From NCBI RefSeq assembly GCF_030296055.1, contig NZ_AP027370.1, positions 1,600,501-1,664,500 of the forward strand: DNA of 64,000 nt. The letters are read 5' to 3'. This DNA comes from Hydrogenimonas cancrithermarum (GTDB taxonomy: Bacteria; Campylobacterota; Campylobacteria; Campylobacterales; Hydrogenimonadaceae). The notes beneath the pieces are model-generated. The model was given only the letters and a program-made list of their open reading frames with translations. It did no database searches and was not told where the DNA came from. Both the position numbers and the translations under genes were made by a program. This document shows positions 41,794 to 51,228 of the stretch, in pieces (the stretch's first letter is position 1; the number at the start of each line of letters is the position of its first letter).

Positions 41794-42320
41794 ACGCTTC
41801 GGAGAAGCTTCCGGTTGCACGTATCGGCAAGGCGGTCGGGCTTCGCGGCGATCTGCGGCTCAATCTGCTCACCGATTTCCCCGAACAGTTCAAGAAAGGT
41901 GCCACCTTCATGAGCGACAGGGGAGATTTGACGATCAGCGCCTTCAATGCGGATCGTGGAATCGTACGATTTGAAGGCATCGACAATGTCGACGACGCCA
42001 GACGGCTCACCAATGCCTACCTCTACACGACGAAAGAGGCGGGAGAAGCGGCCTGCAGGCTGGATGAAGGAGAGTACTTCTGGTATCAGATCATCGGACT
42101 CGATGTGGAAGATGCGGGAGAGCTTCTCGGAAAAGTGGAAGAGATAGAGCGTCTGGCCGGGACCGATTATCTCGTTGTCGGGACAGCTCCCTCTCTGGTC
42201 GAGCAGGGGGCTGCCAAAAGTTTCCTGATTCCCTATATCGGCCGGTATGTCGACCGAGTCGATCTCGAAAAGGGAAAGGTCGTGACGTCAGGGGCCAAAG
42301 CGATACTGGACGCGAGTTGA
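41790..42320 (+). CDS. rimM: Ribosome maturation factor RimM
   Basis: 16S processing factor that binds ribosomal protein S19 during 30S assembly. The product is 176 residues from GTG. The N-terminal RimM domain begins VARIGKAVGLRGDLRL, and the C-terminal PRC barrel holds EGEYFWYQIIGLDVED and LIPYIGRYVDRVDLEKG. Overlaps khpA by four bases and trmD by one. Confidence 0.93.
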   Translation: MNASEKLPVARIGKAVGLRGDLRLNLLTDFPEQFKKGATFMSDRGDLTISAFNADRGIVRFEGIDNVDDARRLTNAYLYTTKEAGEAACRLDEGEYFWYQIIGLDVEDAGELLGKVEEIERLAGTDYLVVGTAPSLVEQGAAKSFLIPYIGRYVDRVDLEKGKVVTSGAKAILDAS

Positions 42321-43036
42321 TGCGTTTTACGTTCGTGACGCTTTTCCGTTCGCTTATGGAGGGGTACTTCGAAGACTCCATCCTGAAGCGTGCGATCGCG
42401 AAAGGGCTGCTGGAGGTCGACTACCTCAATCCGCGCGACTTTACCGAAGACAGGCATCGCAAAGTCGACGACACGATGGCCGGTGGCGGCGCGGGAATGG
42501 TGATGATGGCGCAGCCGCTTTGCGATGCACTCTCGTCTCTCAAAGCCGAGTCGCCGGAGGTGCATGTCGTCTTTGTGTCGCCGGTAGGGAAACCTTTCCG
42601 CCAAAGCGACGCGAAGCGGCTTGCCAGGCAGAAACGGCATGTCGCATTCGTCAGCGGCCGCTATGAGGGGATCGACGAGCGGGTCATCGAACTTTTTGCC
42701 GACGAACTCTTTTCGATCGGCGATTATGTTCTGACAGGCGGCGAGCTTCCTTCGCTCGTGATGGCCGATGCGATCAGCCGGATCGTACCGGGGGTGCTCG
42801 GCAATGCCGATTCGCTCGAGGCGGAGAGTTTCGAATCGCTTCTGCTCGAGGCACCGTCGTTCACACGACCTAAAAGTTTCCATAATTTAAGCATTCCTTC
42901 AGAATTATTAAAGGGAAATCATAGTAAAATTAACGCCCTGAAAAAAATGCTGGCGTTATCCAAAACAAAATATTTTCGCCCGGAACGATATTTGAAATTT
43001 ACCCAAAGGGACAGTGATGAAAAATCGATATATTGA
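42320..43036 (+). CDS. trmD: tRNA (guanine-N1)-methyltransferase TrmD
   Basis: Methylates G37 of tRNAs using S-adenosylmethionine. The product is 238 residues. It shows the trefoil-knot SPOUT features [42 protein letters not shown] and the substrate loop [16 protein letters not shown] overlaps the rimM stop by one base. The last 50 codons turn AT-rich, and the 3' end overlaps rplS by 20 bases, an unusual overlap for this pair. Confidence 0.95.
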   Translation: MRFTFVTLFRSLMEGYFEDSILKRAIAKGLLEVDYLNPRDFTEDRHRKVDDTMAGGGAGMVMMAQPLCDALSSLKAESPEVHVVFVSPVGKPFRQSDAKRLARQKRHVAFVSGRYEGIDERVIELFADELFSIGDYVLTGGELPSLVMADAISRIVPGVLGNADSLEAESFESLLLEAPSFTRPKSFHNLSIPSELLKGNHSKINALKKMLALSKTKYFRPERYLKFTQRDSDEKSIY

Positions 43037-43376
43037 GTCTTTCGAACAAGCTCAGATGGCAAGCAAGAACATCCCGGCCTTCCGTGCCGGCGATACGGTC
43101 CGCGTCGCGGTCAACATTAAAGAGGGTGAAAAGACCCGTGTCCAGAACTTCGAAGGTGTTTGTATCTCCATTCGTGGGGAAGGAACGGGCAAAACCTTTA
43201 TCGTCCGAAAAATCGGTGCGAACAATGTAGGTGTCGAGCGTATCTTCCCGCTCTACTCTGACAGCATCGAAAGCATCGAAGTACTTCGCCGCGGCCGTGT
43301 ACGCCGTGCGAAACTCTACTATCTTCGCAACCTCCGCGGAAAAGCGGCTCGTATCAAAGAGCTTCGCCGCAAATAA
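43017..43376 (+). CDS. rplS: 50S ribosomal protein L19
   Basis: Large-subunit protein of 119 residues ([18 protein letters not shown]), with the L19 blocks [26 protein letters not shown] and [19 protein letters not shown]. The ATG at 43017 follows AAGGG. It overlaps trmD by 20 bases and ends the operon at a clear terminator. Confidence 0.96.
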   Translation: MKNRYIESFEQAQMASKNIPAFRAGDTVRVAVNIKEGEKTRVQNFEGVCISIRGEGTGKTFIVRKIGANNVGVERIFPLYSDSIESIEVLRRGRVRRAKLYYLRNLRGKAARIKELRRK

Positions 43377-43379
43377 CAT

Positions 43380-43410
43380 AAAAGCCCCCTCTCCCTTTGG
43401 GGCTTTTCTC
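43380..43410 (+). terminator. Rho-independent terminator after rplS
   Basis: Perfect 9-bp stem AAAAGCCCC / GGGGCTTTT around a 10-base pyrimidine-rich loop, with the T-run at the end of the stem followed by CTCTC. It closes the ffh-rpsP-rplS operon. Confidence 0.88.
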
Positions 43411-43458
43411 TCACTTTTCGCTACAATACCTTTGAAATAAATACGATAAGGTATCGAC

Positions 43459-44013
43459 ATGAAACGACTACTCGCAATATTCCTGTTTATAAATACACTC
43501 GTTTTTGCCCAGCAATCCGGCACCGATGCCGAAACGCAGAAGCACCCTTTGGTCAAACTACAGACGAATATGGGTGATATCGTGCTCGAAATCCGTTCCG
43601 ACTGGGCGCCGCTCGCCAGCGAAAACTTTCTGCAGCATGTGAAGGAGGGGTATTACGACGGGGTACCGTTTCACAGGATCATCCGAGGGTTCATGATCCA
43701 AGGCGGCGACCCGACGGGCACCGGCCGCGGGGGTGATTCGATCTGGCACAAGCCCTTCAGAGACGAATTCGCTCCCAATGTCGTCTTCGACCGTCCCGGG
43801 ATCCTTGCGATGGCGAACGCCGGACCCAATACGAACCGAAGCCAGTTTTTCATCACGGTCGGACGTGCCCCGTGGCTCAATGGCCACTATACGATCTTCG
43901 GAGTCGTCAAGGAGGGAATGGAGACGGTTTACAACATCTCGAAAGTTTCGACGGACCGCAGAGACAGGCCGAGAAAGCCTGTCAAGATCATCAAGGCTAC
44001 ACCCATCCGTTAG
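43459..44013 (+). CDS. Exported cyclophilin-type peptidyl-prolyl isomerase
   Basis: Periplasmic PPIase of 184 residues. The signal peptide is MKRLLAIFLFINTLVFA. The cyclophilin core follows: VKLQTNMGDIVLEI, the active-site FHRIIRGFMIQGGDPTGTG, the NRSQFFITV block and a WLNGHYTIFGVV strand. It helps fold exported proteins. A TACAAT -10-like sequence lies before it, after the rplS terminator. Confidence 0.92.
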   Translation: MKRLLAIFLFINTLVFAQQSGTDAETQKHPLVKLQTNMGDIVLEIRSDWAPLASENFLQHVKEGYYDGVPFHRIIRGFMIQGGDPTGTGRGGDSIWHKPFRDEFAPNVVFDRPGILAMANAGPNTNRSQFFITVGRAPWLNGHYTIFGVVKEGMETVYNISKVSTDRRDRPRKPVKIIKATPIR

Positions 44014-44135
44014 GGTCGTAGCGATTCACTGTCAAAAACGGTACGCTTTTTCAAAAAACTACATATAACACATATCATCAATAAAAATAAAAATTTGTCG
44101 ATCTTTCTCTAAACGTATCGAAAAAGGCATGCCGT

Positions 44136-45275
44136 ATGATTACCAGATTTTACCGTTTCGAGAAAGAGTGGAACGAGCCGTTCGACACTTCACTCGATTC
44201 GGAAACGACATTCTTGCTCATGTTCGGCGAGATGGGACGCGATGAACGTCTGAACAGGGCGATTGAAGAGGTTTGCCTTGCCTTTCCCAAAGCGCTCAAA
44301 GGCGGTTGCAGCGGAGCGGGAGAGATTTTCGGTGAGCAGCTTTTCGAAAATACGCTGGTCGTTGCGGTGGTACGGCTCGAAAAGAGCCGGGTAAGAAAAG
44401 TGGATATACCGATCGCATCGGCCGAAGAGTCGAAAGCGGTGGGTAGAAAAGTTGTGGAGTCGCTGCTCGACGATTCCCTCAAAAGCATCTTTGTTCTGAG
44501 CGAAGGTTTGACGATCAACGGTTCGGAATTGAGTGTTGGCATCAACGAAGTTCTTCCAAAGGGTGTCAACGTGACGGGTGGGCTTGCCGGTGACGACGAC
44601 CGTTTCGAAAAGACCTATCTGCTTGGCCAGGATTGCAGGGTGGCTTCGGAAGTGGTCACTGCGTTCGGTTTTTATGGAGAGTGTTTCAGGAGTGCTACGG
44701 GATACAGAGGCGGATGGGACAGGTTCGGAGTCGAACGGATGATCACGTCGTCCAAAAAAAATATCCTCTATACCCTCAACGAAGAGCCCGCACTGGATGT
44801 CTACAGACGCTATCTTGGAAAGTACGCGCAAGGGCTTCCGGCCAGCGGGCTTCTGTTTCCTCTGGCGGTCCGCGCTTCGAAAGAGAGCGATGAAACGAAA
44901 GTCCGCACCATTCTCGCCATAGACGAAAAGGAGCGGTCGATCACCTTTGCGGGAGATATTCCGGAAGGGGGGTATGCCACCTTCATGAAAGCCAATTTCG
45001 ACCGTCTGATCGATGGTGCCTACGAAGCGGCGAGCATGATGACCGAAGGGGTCCACATTGATGGCAGCGCACTCAGTATCGCCATCAGCTGTGTCGGCAG
45101 GAAACTGGTTTTGAAAGAGCGCACGGAAGAGGAGTTGGAGGCGATATGCGATGTCCTGCCAGAGGGCACCGGACAGATCGGATTTTACTCCTACGGTGAA
45201 ATTTCGCTGATGAGCACCGGCACGTGCGACCTGTTCAATCAGACCATGACACTTACACTCATGTGGGAAGAGTAG
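44136..45275 (+). CDS. FIST-domain sensory protein
   Basis: FIST N and FIST C domains (together most of the 379 residues) are predicted small-ligand sensors found with signalling proteins. Recognisable features are GGCSGAGEIFGEQ and LSEGLTINGSEL in the N domain, GGLAGDDDRF, and in the C domain GLPASGLLFPLAVRA and late FYSYGEISLM. No signal peptide or membrane helix. Its stop is directly followed by the ATG of a PAS-GGDEF-EAL gene, so it probably feeds that cyclic-di-GMP enzyme. Confidence 0.85.
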   Translation: MITRFYRFEKEWNEPFDTSLDSETTFLLMFGEMGRDERLNRAIEEVCLAFPKALKGGCSGAGEIFGEQLFENTLVVAVVRLEKSRVRKVDIPIASAEESKAVGRKVVESLLDDSLKSIFVLSEGLTINGSELSVGINEVLPKGVNVTGGLAGDDDRFEKTYLLGQDCRVASEVVTAFGFYGECFRSATGYRGGWDRFGVERMITSSKKNILYTLNEEPALDVYRRYLGKYAQGLPASGLLFPLAVRASKESDETKVRTILAIDEKERSITFAGDIPEGGYATFMKANFDRLIDGAYEAASMMTEGVHIDGSALSIAISCVGRKLVLKERTEEELEAICDVLPEGTGQIGFYSYGEISLMSTGTCDLFNQTMTLTLMWEE

Positions 45276-47501
45276 ATGCATCGTCTGCTGCAGCGGCTTC
45301 TGAAAAAGTGTGGAGTCGACGAGAATACCGCACCCGGATACGACGCCTGGCGCACGTTTCTCGAAAAGGTCGACGCCATCTTCGTCTACAACGACGAGGA
45401 GCGGTATCTGCTCGAACGCTCCCTCGAAATCTCTTCGGAGGAGATGCAGCAGTTTCTGGAGGCATCCAGGGAGAATTATCAGCAAAGAATCAGCGCCTTG
45501 ATCAACGTCATTCCGGATTTGATCTTCTATGTGGACGAGGACGGGAAATATCTGGATGTTTTTTCGCAGGGAAAAGACGACCTTCTCTATTTGCCGAGAG
45601 AGCAGATTATCGGAAGGCGGATAGACGAGATATTCCCTTCGGCGTATGCCAGAGATTTCTATGAAACGACCCGGGAAGCGATCGAGAGCAACACGCTGCA
45701 AATTCTCAACTATTCGATGAAGACCAAAGGGGAAAGGCGCTTTTTCGAAGCACGTGTCATGCCGACCAACATCAAGGAGAATGGCAAACGGACGACGATC
45801 GCGATCGTCAGAGATATGACGGCGGAGAAGAAGTCGATAGAGTATCTCAATGTGATCAAAAAGATTTTCGAAGATGCGACGGAGGGGATATTCATCGCCT
45901 CTTTGGATGGAAGCTACTTCGAAGTGAACGAGGCATTCTGTACGATGCTCGGCATACCGTGTGAAAAGCTGGAGAGGATCGACCTGCAGGGGCTCGCCCG
46001 TTTTTTTACCGCGCAGACGTTCGAAACGATTTCAAAGTCGCTCGAAACGGAGGGGTGTTTTCACGGGGAAGTGGTGGTTTTGCGGGAGGATGCCTCCAAC
46101 CTGTTGGCATGGCTGACCGTCGATACGGTCTATAACGAACAGCATGTGGCGAACTATCATGTCGCGATGTTGACCGACATCTCCGAACTTCAAAAATCGA
46201 GAGAAAAATTGCGCTATACCGCCACACACGATGCACTGACGAAACTTCCGAACCGGATGCTTCTGTTTGAAAAACTCGATGAGGCGCTCTCGCGTGCCAG
46301 ACGAACCGGACGCTCGGGGGCACTCTTTTTCATCGATTTGGACAACTTCAAAGAGATCAACGATACGATGGGCCACAGTGCCGGCGATATGGTCTTGATC
46401 GAATGTGCGAACCGAATTCGCTCTCTCCTGAGAGATTCGGACATCTTCGGAAGGCTTGGCGGTGACGAATTTCTGCTGATCGTCGAAAATTTCAAATGTG
46501 TCGACGGTTCGATTCGTGTGGCGGAGAAGGTGATCGGAGCGCTGAACCGCCCTTTTAGAGTGGGCGACGTGGAGTACGACCTGGGGTCGAGTATCGGAAT
46601 CGTCATTTTCCCGGATGACAGCGATGAGAGGGAAGAGCTTGTGCAGTATGCCGACATGGCGATGTATCGGGCGAAAGAACAGGGAAAGAACCGTTTTCAT
46701 TTCTACTCCAGGGCCCTGGACAACGATGTAAAGCGCCACTATAGGATTGAAAGAGCGTTGAAGGAGGCTCTGGCGGATGAACGTTTTTTTCTGCTCTTCC
46801 AGCCACAGATCGCGCTGCGGGATGGAGATGTCACCGGTGTCGAAGCGCTGCTTCGCATCGACGAACGGGTCATGGGGCGTATGTCGCCGGCCGAGTTCAT
46901 TCCGGTTGCGGAAGAGAGCGACCTTATCTTGAAAATAGGAAAGTGGGTCTTTGAAGCGTGCTGCAGGCAGATCGCAGCGTGGCGAAAAAGGGAGGGGATC
47001 CATGATCTGACGGTTGCCGTCAATCTTTCGAGACGGCAGTTGATGGATGAAGGATGGGCCCATTTCGTGGCTGAAACGCTGCAAACCTACGAGATAGATC
47101 CCGGTAGAATCGAATTCGAAATCACCGAAACCACTTTTGTGCACATCAGGAAGAGAGGATATGAAACGATCAAGAGATTGCAGGCTCTCGGATGTAGATT
47201 TTCGATCGACGATTTCGGTACCGGCTACTCTTCGCTGGCGAACCTGAAACAGTTTACCGTCGACAAACTCAAAATCGACAAATCTTTTATCGACGAGATC
47301 GTCGAGAACGATTCCGACCGAGCGATCGTGAGAGCGTCCGTCGCACTGGCGCATGCCCTCGGACTCTCCGTAATCGCCGAAGGTGTGGAGAGTGAGAAAC
47401 AGAAAAGAATTCTGGCACAGATGGGCTGCGACGAGATACAGGGGTACCTTTTCAGCCGGCCGGTGAAGCCGGAGGAGATTCCTCCCCTTCTATCCAGGTA
47501 G
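45276..47501 (+). CDS. PAS-PAS-GGDEF-EAL cyclic-di-GMP enzyme
   Basis: Cytoplasmic 741-residue signalling protein: a helical N terminus (1-75), PAS domain 1 (about 78-180), PAS domain 2 (about 190-310), GGDEF (about 320-480) and EAL (about 490-741). The cyclase site GGDEF is intact. The EAL site keeps VEALLR, ITETTF, DDFGTGYSS, KIDKSFI, AEGVES and QGYLFSRPV, so both activities look possible. It is immediately downstream of and almost certainly regulated by the FIST protein. Confidence 0.92.
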   Translation: MHRLLQRLLKKCGVDENTAPGYDAWRTFLEKVDAIFVYNDEERYLLERSLEISSEEMQQFLEASRENYQQRISALINVIPDLIFYVDEDGKYLDVFSQGKDDLLYLPREQIIGRRIDEIFPSAYARDFYETTREAIESNTLQILNYSMKTKGERRFFEARVMPTNIKENGKRTTIAIVRDMTAEKKSIEYLNVIKKIFEDATEGIFIASLDGSYFEVNEAFCTMLGIPCEKLERIDLQGLARFFTAQTFETISKSLETEGCFHGEVVVLREDASNLLAWLTVDTVYNEQHVANYHVAMLTDISELQKSREKLRYTATHDALTKLPNRMLLFEKLDEALSRARRTGRSGALFFIDLDNFKEINDTMGHSAGDMVLIECANRIRSLLRDSDIFGRLGGDEFLLIVENFKCVDGSIRVAEKVIGALNRPFRVGDVEYDLGSSIGIVIFPDDSDEREELVQYADMAMYRAKEQGKNRFHFYSRALDNDVKRHYRIERALKEALADERFFLLFQPQIALRDGDVTGVEALLRIDERVMGRMSPAEFIPVAEESDLILKIGKWVFEACCRQIAAWRKREGIHDLTVAVNLSRRQLMDEGWAHFVAETLQTYEIDPGRIEFEITETTFVHIRKRGYETIKRLQALGCRFSIDDFGTGYSSLANLKQFTVDKLKIDKSFIDEIVENDSDRAIVRASVALAHALGLSVIAEGVESEKQKRILAQMGCDEIQGYLFSRPVKPEEIPPLLSR

Positions 47502-47512
47502 CGGCGATCGAT

Positions 47513-48577
47513 TCAAGACTTTTCACGCTCCGATCCCTCTTCGGGGCGGGACGCTTCTTCATTGTTCTCTTTTGTATAACCGAGGATAATCGGTTCGTTC
47601 GGCGCCGCTTCACCCTTCAGCGGCCTCTCTTCGATCAGGTTTTCGACGAGTTCGTGCAGCGCTTCGACGGCATGGAGCAGCTGCTCGGCGGCTCTGTTTT
47701 CCGTCGTCAGTATCGCGATGTTCAGAAGCGGTATCATGGCGGTGACCGCTTCGGATGCCCGCTCTATCAATCTTTTCGAAGCCGGTTTGAAGGCTTCGAA
47801 ATCGTTTCCTTCCGTCAATAGGATGCGCTGGATCGATGCATTGAACTCGTTGACGAAGGCATCGCAGATTTCGAGATCTTGCCGATATTTCCGAAGGGCT
47901 TCCGCAACTTCCTCCATCGTCTCCGCGGTCTCGCGCATCGCATGGCCGTAAGCCTCCGCCTCGCTCTCCAGCGATTCGGCGATGTCGAGGTTGTGCCGGG
48001 CGGTTTTCGAGAGCGTGATGGACCATGTTATGAGCGCGGCCGTGATCGCCGCCACTGCAAGGCCGGCCGCACCCCAGAGAGGATTGGCTATCTCCGGATC
48101 GAACGCACCGCCTCCGATCCATGCGAGAATCCTTTCGATCGCGTTGGGATCGCTGAACGTATCGAGTGTGAGAGGAAGGGCGGTACCGAGTGCACCGATG
48201 AGAAGTGCGGCGGCAACGGTAACCAGCGCAGCGAAGAGTGCGGCGAAGAAGGCTCCTCCTTTTTTTTGTCTGAGTTGCACGATTTGGGGAGGTTCCGCTT
48301 CGCTTTGCCGAAGAAGCGGTTCGGCCTGTTCGATGAAGAGCGTTTCGCTGACGGGTGTGATTTCGAGCGGGGGTTCGTTGTGCAGCTCTTTGGCGAGTTT
48401 TTGAAAGCGTGTAAGGCTCTTTTTGCTAAGCCGCTCTTTGACGCTGTCGCTTTTGGATATCTCCTCGACCAATCGATCTTTCGCCTCTTTTATCTGTTTC
48501 GAGGCGCTTTCGATCGCCGATCTGGCGCGTTCGATCAGTTCGCTGGCCCTGGATTGGTTGTGCATCGTGGAAAACAT
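47513..48577 (-). CDS. Two-helix coiled-coil membrane protein, unknown
   Basis: Product of 354 residues. The N-terminal charged coiled coil (about 8-70) is followed by a transmembrane helix at about 108-140 (AALFAALVTVAAALLIGALG) and a second at about 168-190, enclosing a short Pro/Asp-rich periplasmic loop. A long C-terminal helical region (about 195-330) carries the acidic tail EEASRPEEGSEREKS. A methyl-accepting-like or envelope-structuring role can be imagined, but no signalling motif is present. Convergent with the GGDEF-EAL gene. Confidence 0.6.
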   Translation of the reverse strand: MFSTMHNQSRASELIERARSAIESASKQIKEAKDRLVEEISKSDSVKERLSKKSLTRFQKLAKELHNEPPLEITPVSETLFIEQAEPLLRQSEAEPPQIVQLRQKKGGAFFAALFAALVTVAAALLIGALGTALPLTLDTFSDPNAIERILAWIGGGAFDPEIANPLWGAAGLAVAAITAALITWSITLSKTARHNLDIAESLESEAEAYGHAMRETAETMEEVAEALRKYRQDLEICDAFVNEFNASIQRILLTEGNDFEAFKPASKRLIERASEAVTAMIPLLNIAILTTENRAAEQLLHAVEALHELVENLIEERPLKGEAAPNEPIILGYTKENNEEASRPEEGSEREKS

Positions 48578-48793
48578 GGTCTCGCTCCTTTGTCACGTTT
48601 TTCCCAATTATGCCAAAAGAGTGTGTAAAGTCTATTGATTACGATTCGTTTGCAGTGTATAAGGCGAAATGAATTTACGTATAAATATAAAAAATATTAA
48701 TGAAAAATCCTGCCTGAAAGCTGATTTTTAGGGATACTTTAAGGGTTGGATGGGAAAAATATCAAGACAATTTTTAGGAAAGGGGATTTGATC

Positions 48794-48886
48794 ATGACAC
48801 CGATGGAAATGATTGCGTCTGTCTATGCCGTAGCGGCTGCCGCCCTCGTGCCGACCTGGACCATTTTCCAGTTTAAAAAGCACTGA
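48794..48886 (+). CDS. Single-helix small membrane protein, 30 residues
   Basis: MTPMEMIASVYAVAAAALVP plus ten more residues (TWTIFQFKKH): an almost continuous hydrophobic helix with a basic end. A strong SD (AAAGGGG) lies eight bases before the ATG, in an otherwise gene-free gap of about 310 bases between opposite-strand genes. Its host-like composition against AT-rich flanks suggests selection. Function unknown; mini-subunits of membrane complexes are of this size, but no partner is adjacent. Confidence 0.55.
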   Translation: MTPMEMIASVYAVAAAALVPTWTIFQFKKH

Positions 48887-48893
48887 GCGAACG

Positions 48894-49352
48894 TCAATAT
48901 TTCTGTTTCATCGCCGCTTGCGCTTCGCGCTCGGCGGTCTTCTTTTTAAGTGTTTCTCTCTTGTCGTGCAGCTTTTTCCCTTTCGCCAGAGCGATCTGTA
49001 GTTTCGCTTTGTTACGTTCGTTGAAGTAGAGCATTAGCGGTACGATCGCCAACCCCTCCTGTTTCATCTTTCCCAGCCATTTGTCGATCTGTTTGCGGTG
49101 CAAGAGCAGTTTTCTCGGACGTTTTTCGTCAGGCTTGTAGTGGGGGTTGGTACTTTCGAGAAACGAAATGTGCATACCGAAGACCCACGCTTCTCCTTTG
49201 ACGATGCGAACATAGCTGTCTTTGAGATTGACACGCCCCATCCGGATCGATTTGACCTCGCTGCCGAGCAGTTCGATACCCGCTTCGAGCTTTTCGATGA
49301 TTTCATAATCGTGAAAGGCTTTTTTGTTCTTGGCGACGATTTTTATCGGCAT
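48894..49352 (-). CDS. smpB: SsrA-binding protein SmpB
   Basis: Partner of tmRNA in ribosome rescue. The product is 152 residues with [41 protein letters not shown] and the basic C terminus [20 protein letters not shown]. The tmRNA gene was not seen in the window. First in the smpB-ispE-csrA-truB-uvrD region. Confidence 0.96.
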   Translation of the reverse strand: MPIKIVAKNKKAFHDYEIIEKLEAGIELLGSEVKSIRMGRVNLKDSYVRIVKGEAWVFGMHISFLESTNPHYKPDEKRPRKLLLHRKQIDKWLGKMKQEGLAIVPLMLYFNERNKAKLQIALAKGKKLHDKRETLKKKTAEREAQAAMKQKY

Positions 49353-49408
49353 CTATCTCTTTCCCAAAAGTTTTGAGGCTATTATACATGAATGGTGTTT
49401 ATATTCAT

Positions 49409-50167
49409 TTATGAAGAGAAGAAGGTACTTCCGCTGCCGCTGAAGAAGCGGTGCGGCGCCTGATAAGACTTCAATGACGGATAGAGTAAAAGCGCCGCTT
49501 TGTAGAGGTCGTTCGCTTCGACTGGATCGAGGCTTTTCAGCAATTCACCGCTTTCGATCGACATCCACTCTTTGGCCGCGTCTTTGTCGATATCTTTTGC
49601 AAAATTCTCTCTGAAGGTTCTGTAAACCAGGCCCGTATCACAGTGAATCGGTGGCGTGAAGAGCTTCAGTTTCGGCAGCTCCTCTTCAAAGGGTACGATG
49701 ATCTCGCCGATCCCCTCCACATTGGCGCTTGGGTAGCCATAGACGAAAAACGGTACGTCTGCACCGATCTTCTCTCCGATGGCGGCGAGCTGCGTTTTGG
49801 AGAGTTTCAAACCGCATAGTTCGTTGCAAAGATTCAAAAAAGCCGCCGCATCCGAACTGCCGCCGCCAAGGCCCGCACCCTGGGGAATTCGTTTTTCGAG
49901 GGTGACACGGTGCCGTTCGAAAAACTTTTCGATGGAGGGTGCAGTCTCTTTGAGCAGTCTGTAGGCTTTGGCCACGGTGTTCTCTTTGGGAAGCGGGACC
50001 GAAGATTCGAGTTCGAAATTTTTGTCCGGACGCTCTTTTTCTGTGAACGAAAGGGTGTCGTACAGCGAATCGACCCGGACGAACCGGGAACGCAGCTCGT
50101 GATAGTTGCCGCGCAGGCCCGTAATTTTGAGAAAGATGTTGACTTTGGCGGGGGCTTGGATCGTCAT
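49409..50167 (-). CDS. ispE: 4-diphosphocytidyl-2-C-methyl-D-erythritol kinase
   Basis: GHMP kinase of the MEP isoprenoid pathway, 252 residues. Visible are APAKVNIFLKITGLRGNYHEL at the N terminus, the ATP loop PQGAGLGGGSSDAAAFL near 95 and the C-terminal GSGSTFF. ATG overlaps the csrA stop by four bases on the minus strand. Confidence 0.95.
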   Translation of the reverse strand: MTIQAPAKVNIFLKITGLRGNYHELRSRFVRVDSLYDTLSFTEKERPDKNFELESSVPLPKENTVAKAYRLLKETAPSIEKFFERHRVTLEKRIPQGAGLGGGSSDAAAFLNLCNELCGLKLSKTQLAAIGEKIGADVPFFVYGYPSANVEGIGEIIVPFEEELPKLKLFTPPIHCDTGLVYRTFRENFAKDIDKDAAKEWMSIESGELLKSLDPVEANDLYKAALLLYPSLKSYQAPHRFFSGSGSTFFSS

Positions 50168-50397
50168 GATTTGGAGAGTTTCTCCCTGAGTTTCGCAAGC
50201 AGTTCGACGGGGGCCTTTTGGGTCGCTTTGAGGTTCTCCTCACTGACTGCCCGTACCAGCTCTTCACGTAAAATCGTGACGTTGTCGGGGGCTTCGATGC
50301 CGATGCGGACGCTGTTTTTGTCGGTGGCGATGATCTTGATGACGATATTGTCGCCGATGCGGATCGCTTCATCTTTTTTTCGGGTCAGTACGAGCAT
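50164..50397 (-). CDS. csrA: Carbon storage regulator CsrA
   Basis: RNA-binding translational regulator of 77 residues, with MLVLTRKKDEAIRIGDNIVI and the binding strand RIGIEAPDNVTILREEL. In Campylobacterota CsrA controls flagellin translation together with FliW. Located between truB and ispE with small overlaps on both sides. Confidence 0.96.
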   Translation of the reverse strand: MLVLTRKKDEAIRIGDNIVIKIIATDKNSVRIGIEAPDNVTILREELVRAVSEENLKATQKAPVELLAKLREKLSKS

Positions 50398-51224
50398 AGT
50401 TTTACCTTGTTGAGCAGATAGGCGACCCGGTCGCCTTCATCGATCTCGAGGATCGAGAAGTAGTCGTCGAACACGACGGTATAGGTGCCCGGTCTCTGGA
50501 TCTCGAAACGCTCCTTTTGGAGCTTCTTTCCCAGAAGAAGGTCCCGGGGATCACCGAGATAGCGGTTTCGAGGGGGCTGAAGATATTCGAGTGGATCGAG
50601 CGGTTTTTCGTGGTCGTATACAAATTTCCCTTCGCGTTTTCGTTCCAGATAGCTCAATGCCCCGGCACATCCCAGCTTTTCGGCGATCGCCTCGCCGAGA
50701 GAGCGGATATAGGTCCCTTCGCTGACCGTCGCTTCGAAGGTGACGAAAGGGTGGCGGTAGTGGAGCATCGAGATGGCATGGATCCTGGAGCGGCAGGTCG
50801 CGAGTTCGACGGACTCTCCGGCGCGCGCCAGGTCGTAGGCGCGTCTTCCGTCGATTCGTTTCGCACTGTATTTTGGGGGAATGTATTCGAAGGTGCCCTC
50901 GAACGCCTTTACCGCATTTTCGACGCGCTTCTCCTCCATCGGGGCGATGGGGTCGATACGTTCGATATGTTCGATGTCGAGGGTATCGCTGACGGCACCG
51001 AGCCAGAGAACCGCCCGGTAGGTTTTGGGCGATTTTTGAAGAAAGCGGAAGAGTTTCGTATACTGCCCGAAAGCGATGATCAGAACACCGCAGGCGAAAG
51101 GGTCGAGTGTTCCGGAGAAACCGGCTTTTTTGACACCATAGCGCCGTTTGATCCGTGACAAAAAGGTGTTGGAACCGACGAACATCGGCTTTTTCGCCAC
51201 GAAGAGCCGGTTGGGGCACGTCAT
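50385..51224 (-). CDS. truB: tRNA pseudouridine-55 synthase TruB
   Basis: Makes pseudouridine 55 in the T-arm of all elongator tRNAs. The product is 279 residues. The catalytic Asp41 lies in GFSGTLDPFACGVLIIAFG, and YRAVLWLGAVSDTLD and SEGTYIRSLGEAIAEKLG follow. The N terminus is of the epsilonproteobacterial type (RLFVAKKPMFVGSNTFLSR) rather than the usual GLLLVDKPxGxTS. It lies four bases downstream of the helicase gene and overlaps csrA by 13 bases. Confidence 0.94.
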   Translation of the reverse strand: MTCPNRLFVAKKPMFVGSNTFLSRIKRRYGVKKAGFSGTLDPFACGVLIIAFGQYTKLFRFLQKSPKTYRAVLWLGAVSDTLDIEHIERIDPIAPMEEKRVENAVKAFEGTFEYIPPKYSAKRIDGRRAYDLARAGESVELATCRSRIHAISMLHYRHPFVTFEATVSEGTYIRSLGEAIAEKLGCAGALSYLERKREGKFVYDHEKPLDPLEYLQPPRNRYLGDPRDLLLGKKLQKERFEIQRPGTYTVVFDDYFSILEIDEGDRVAYLLNKVKLCSY

Positions 51225-51228
51225 CGTC

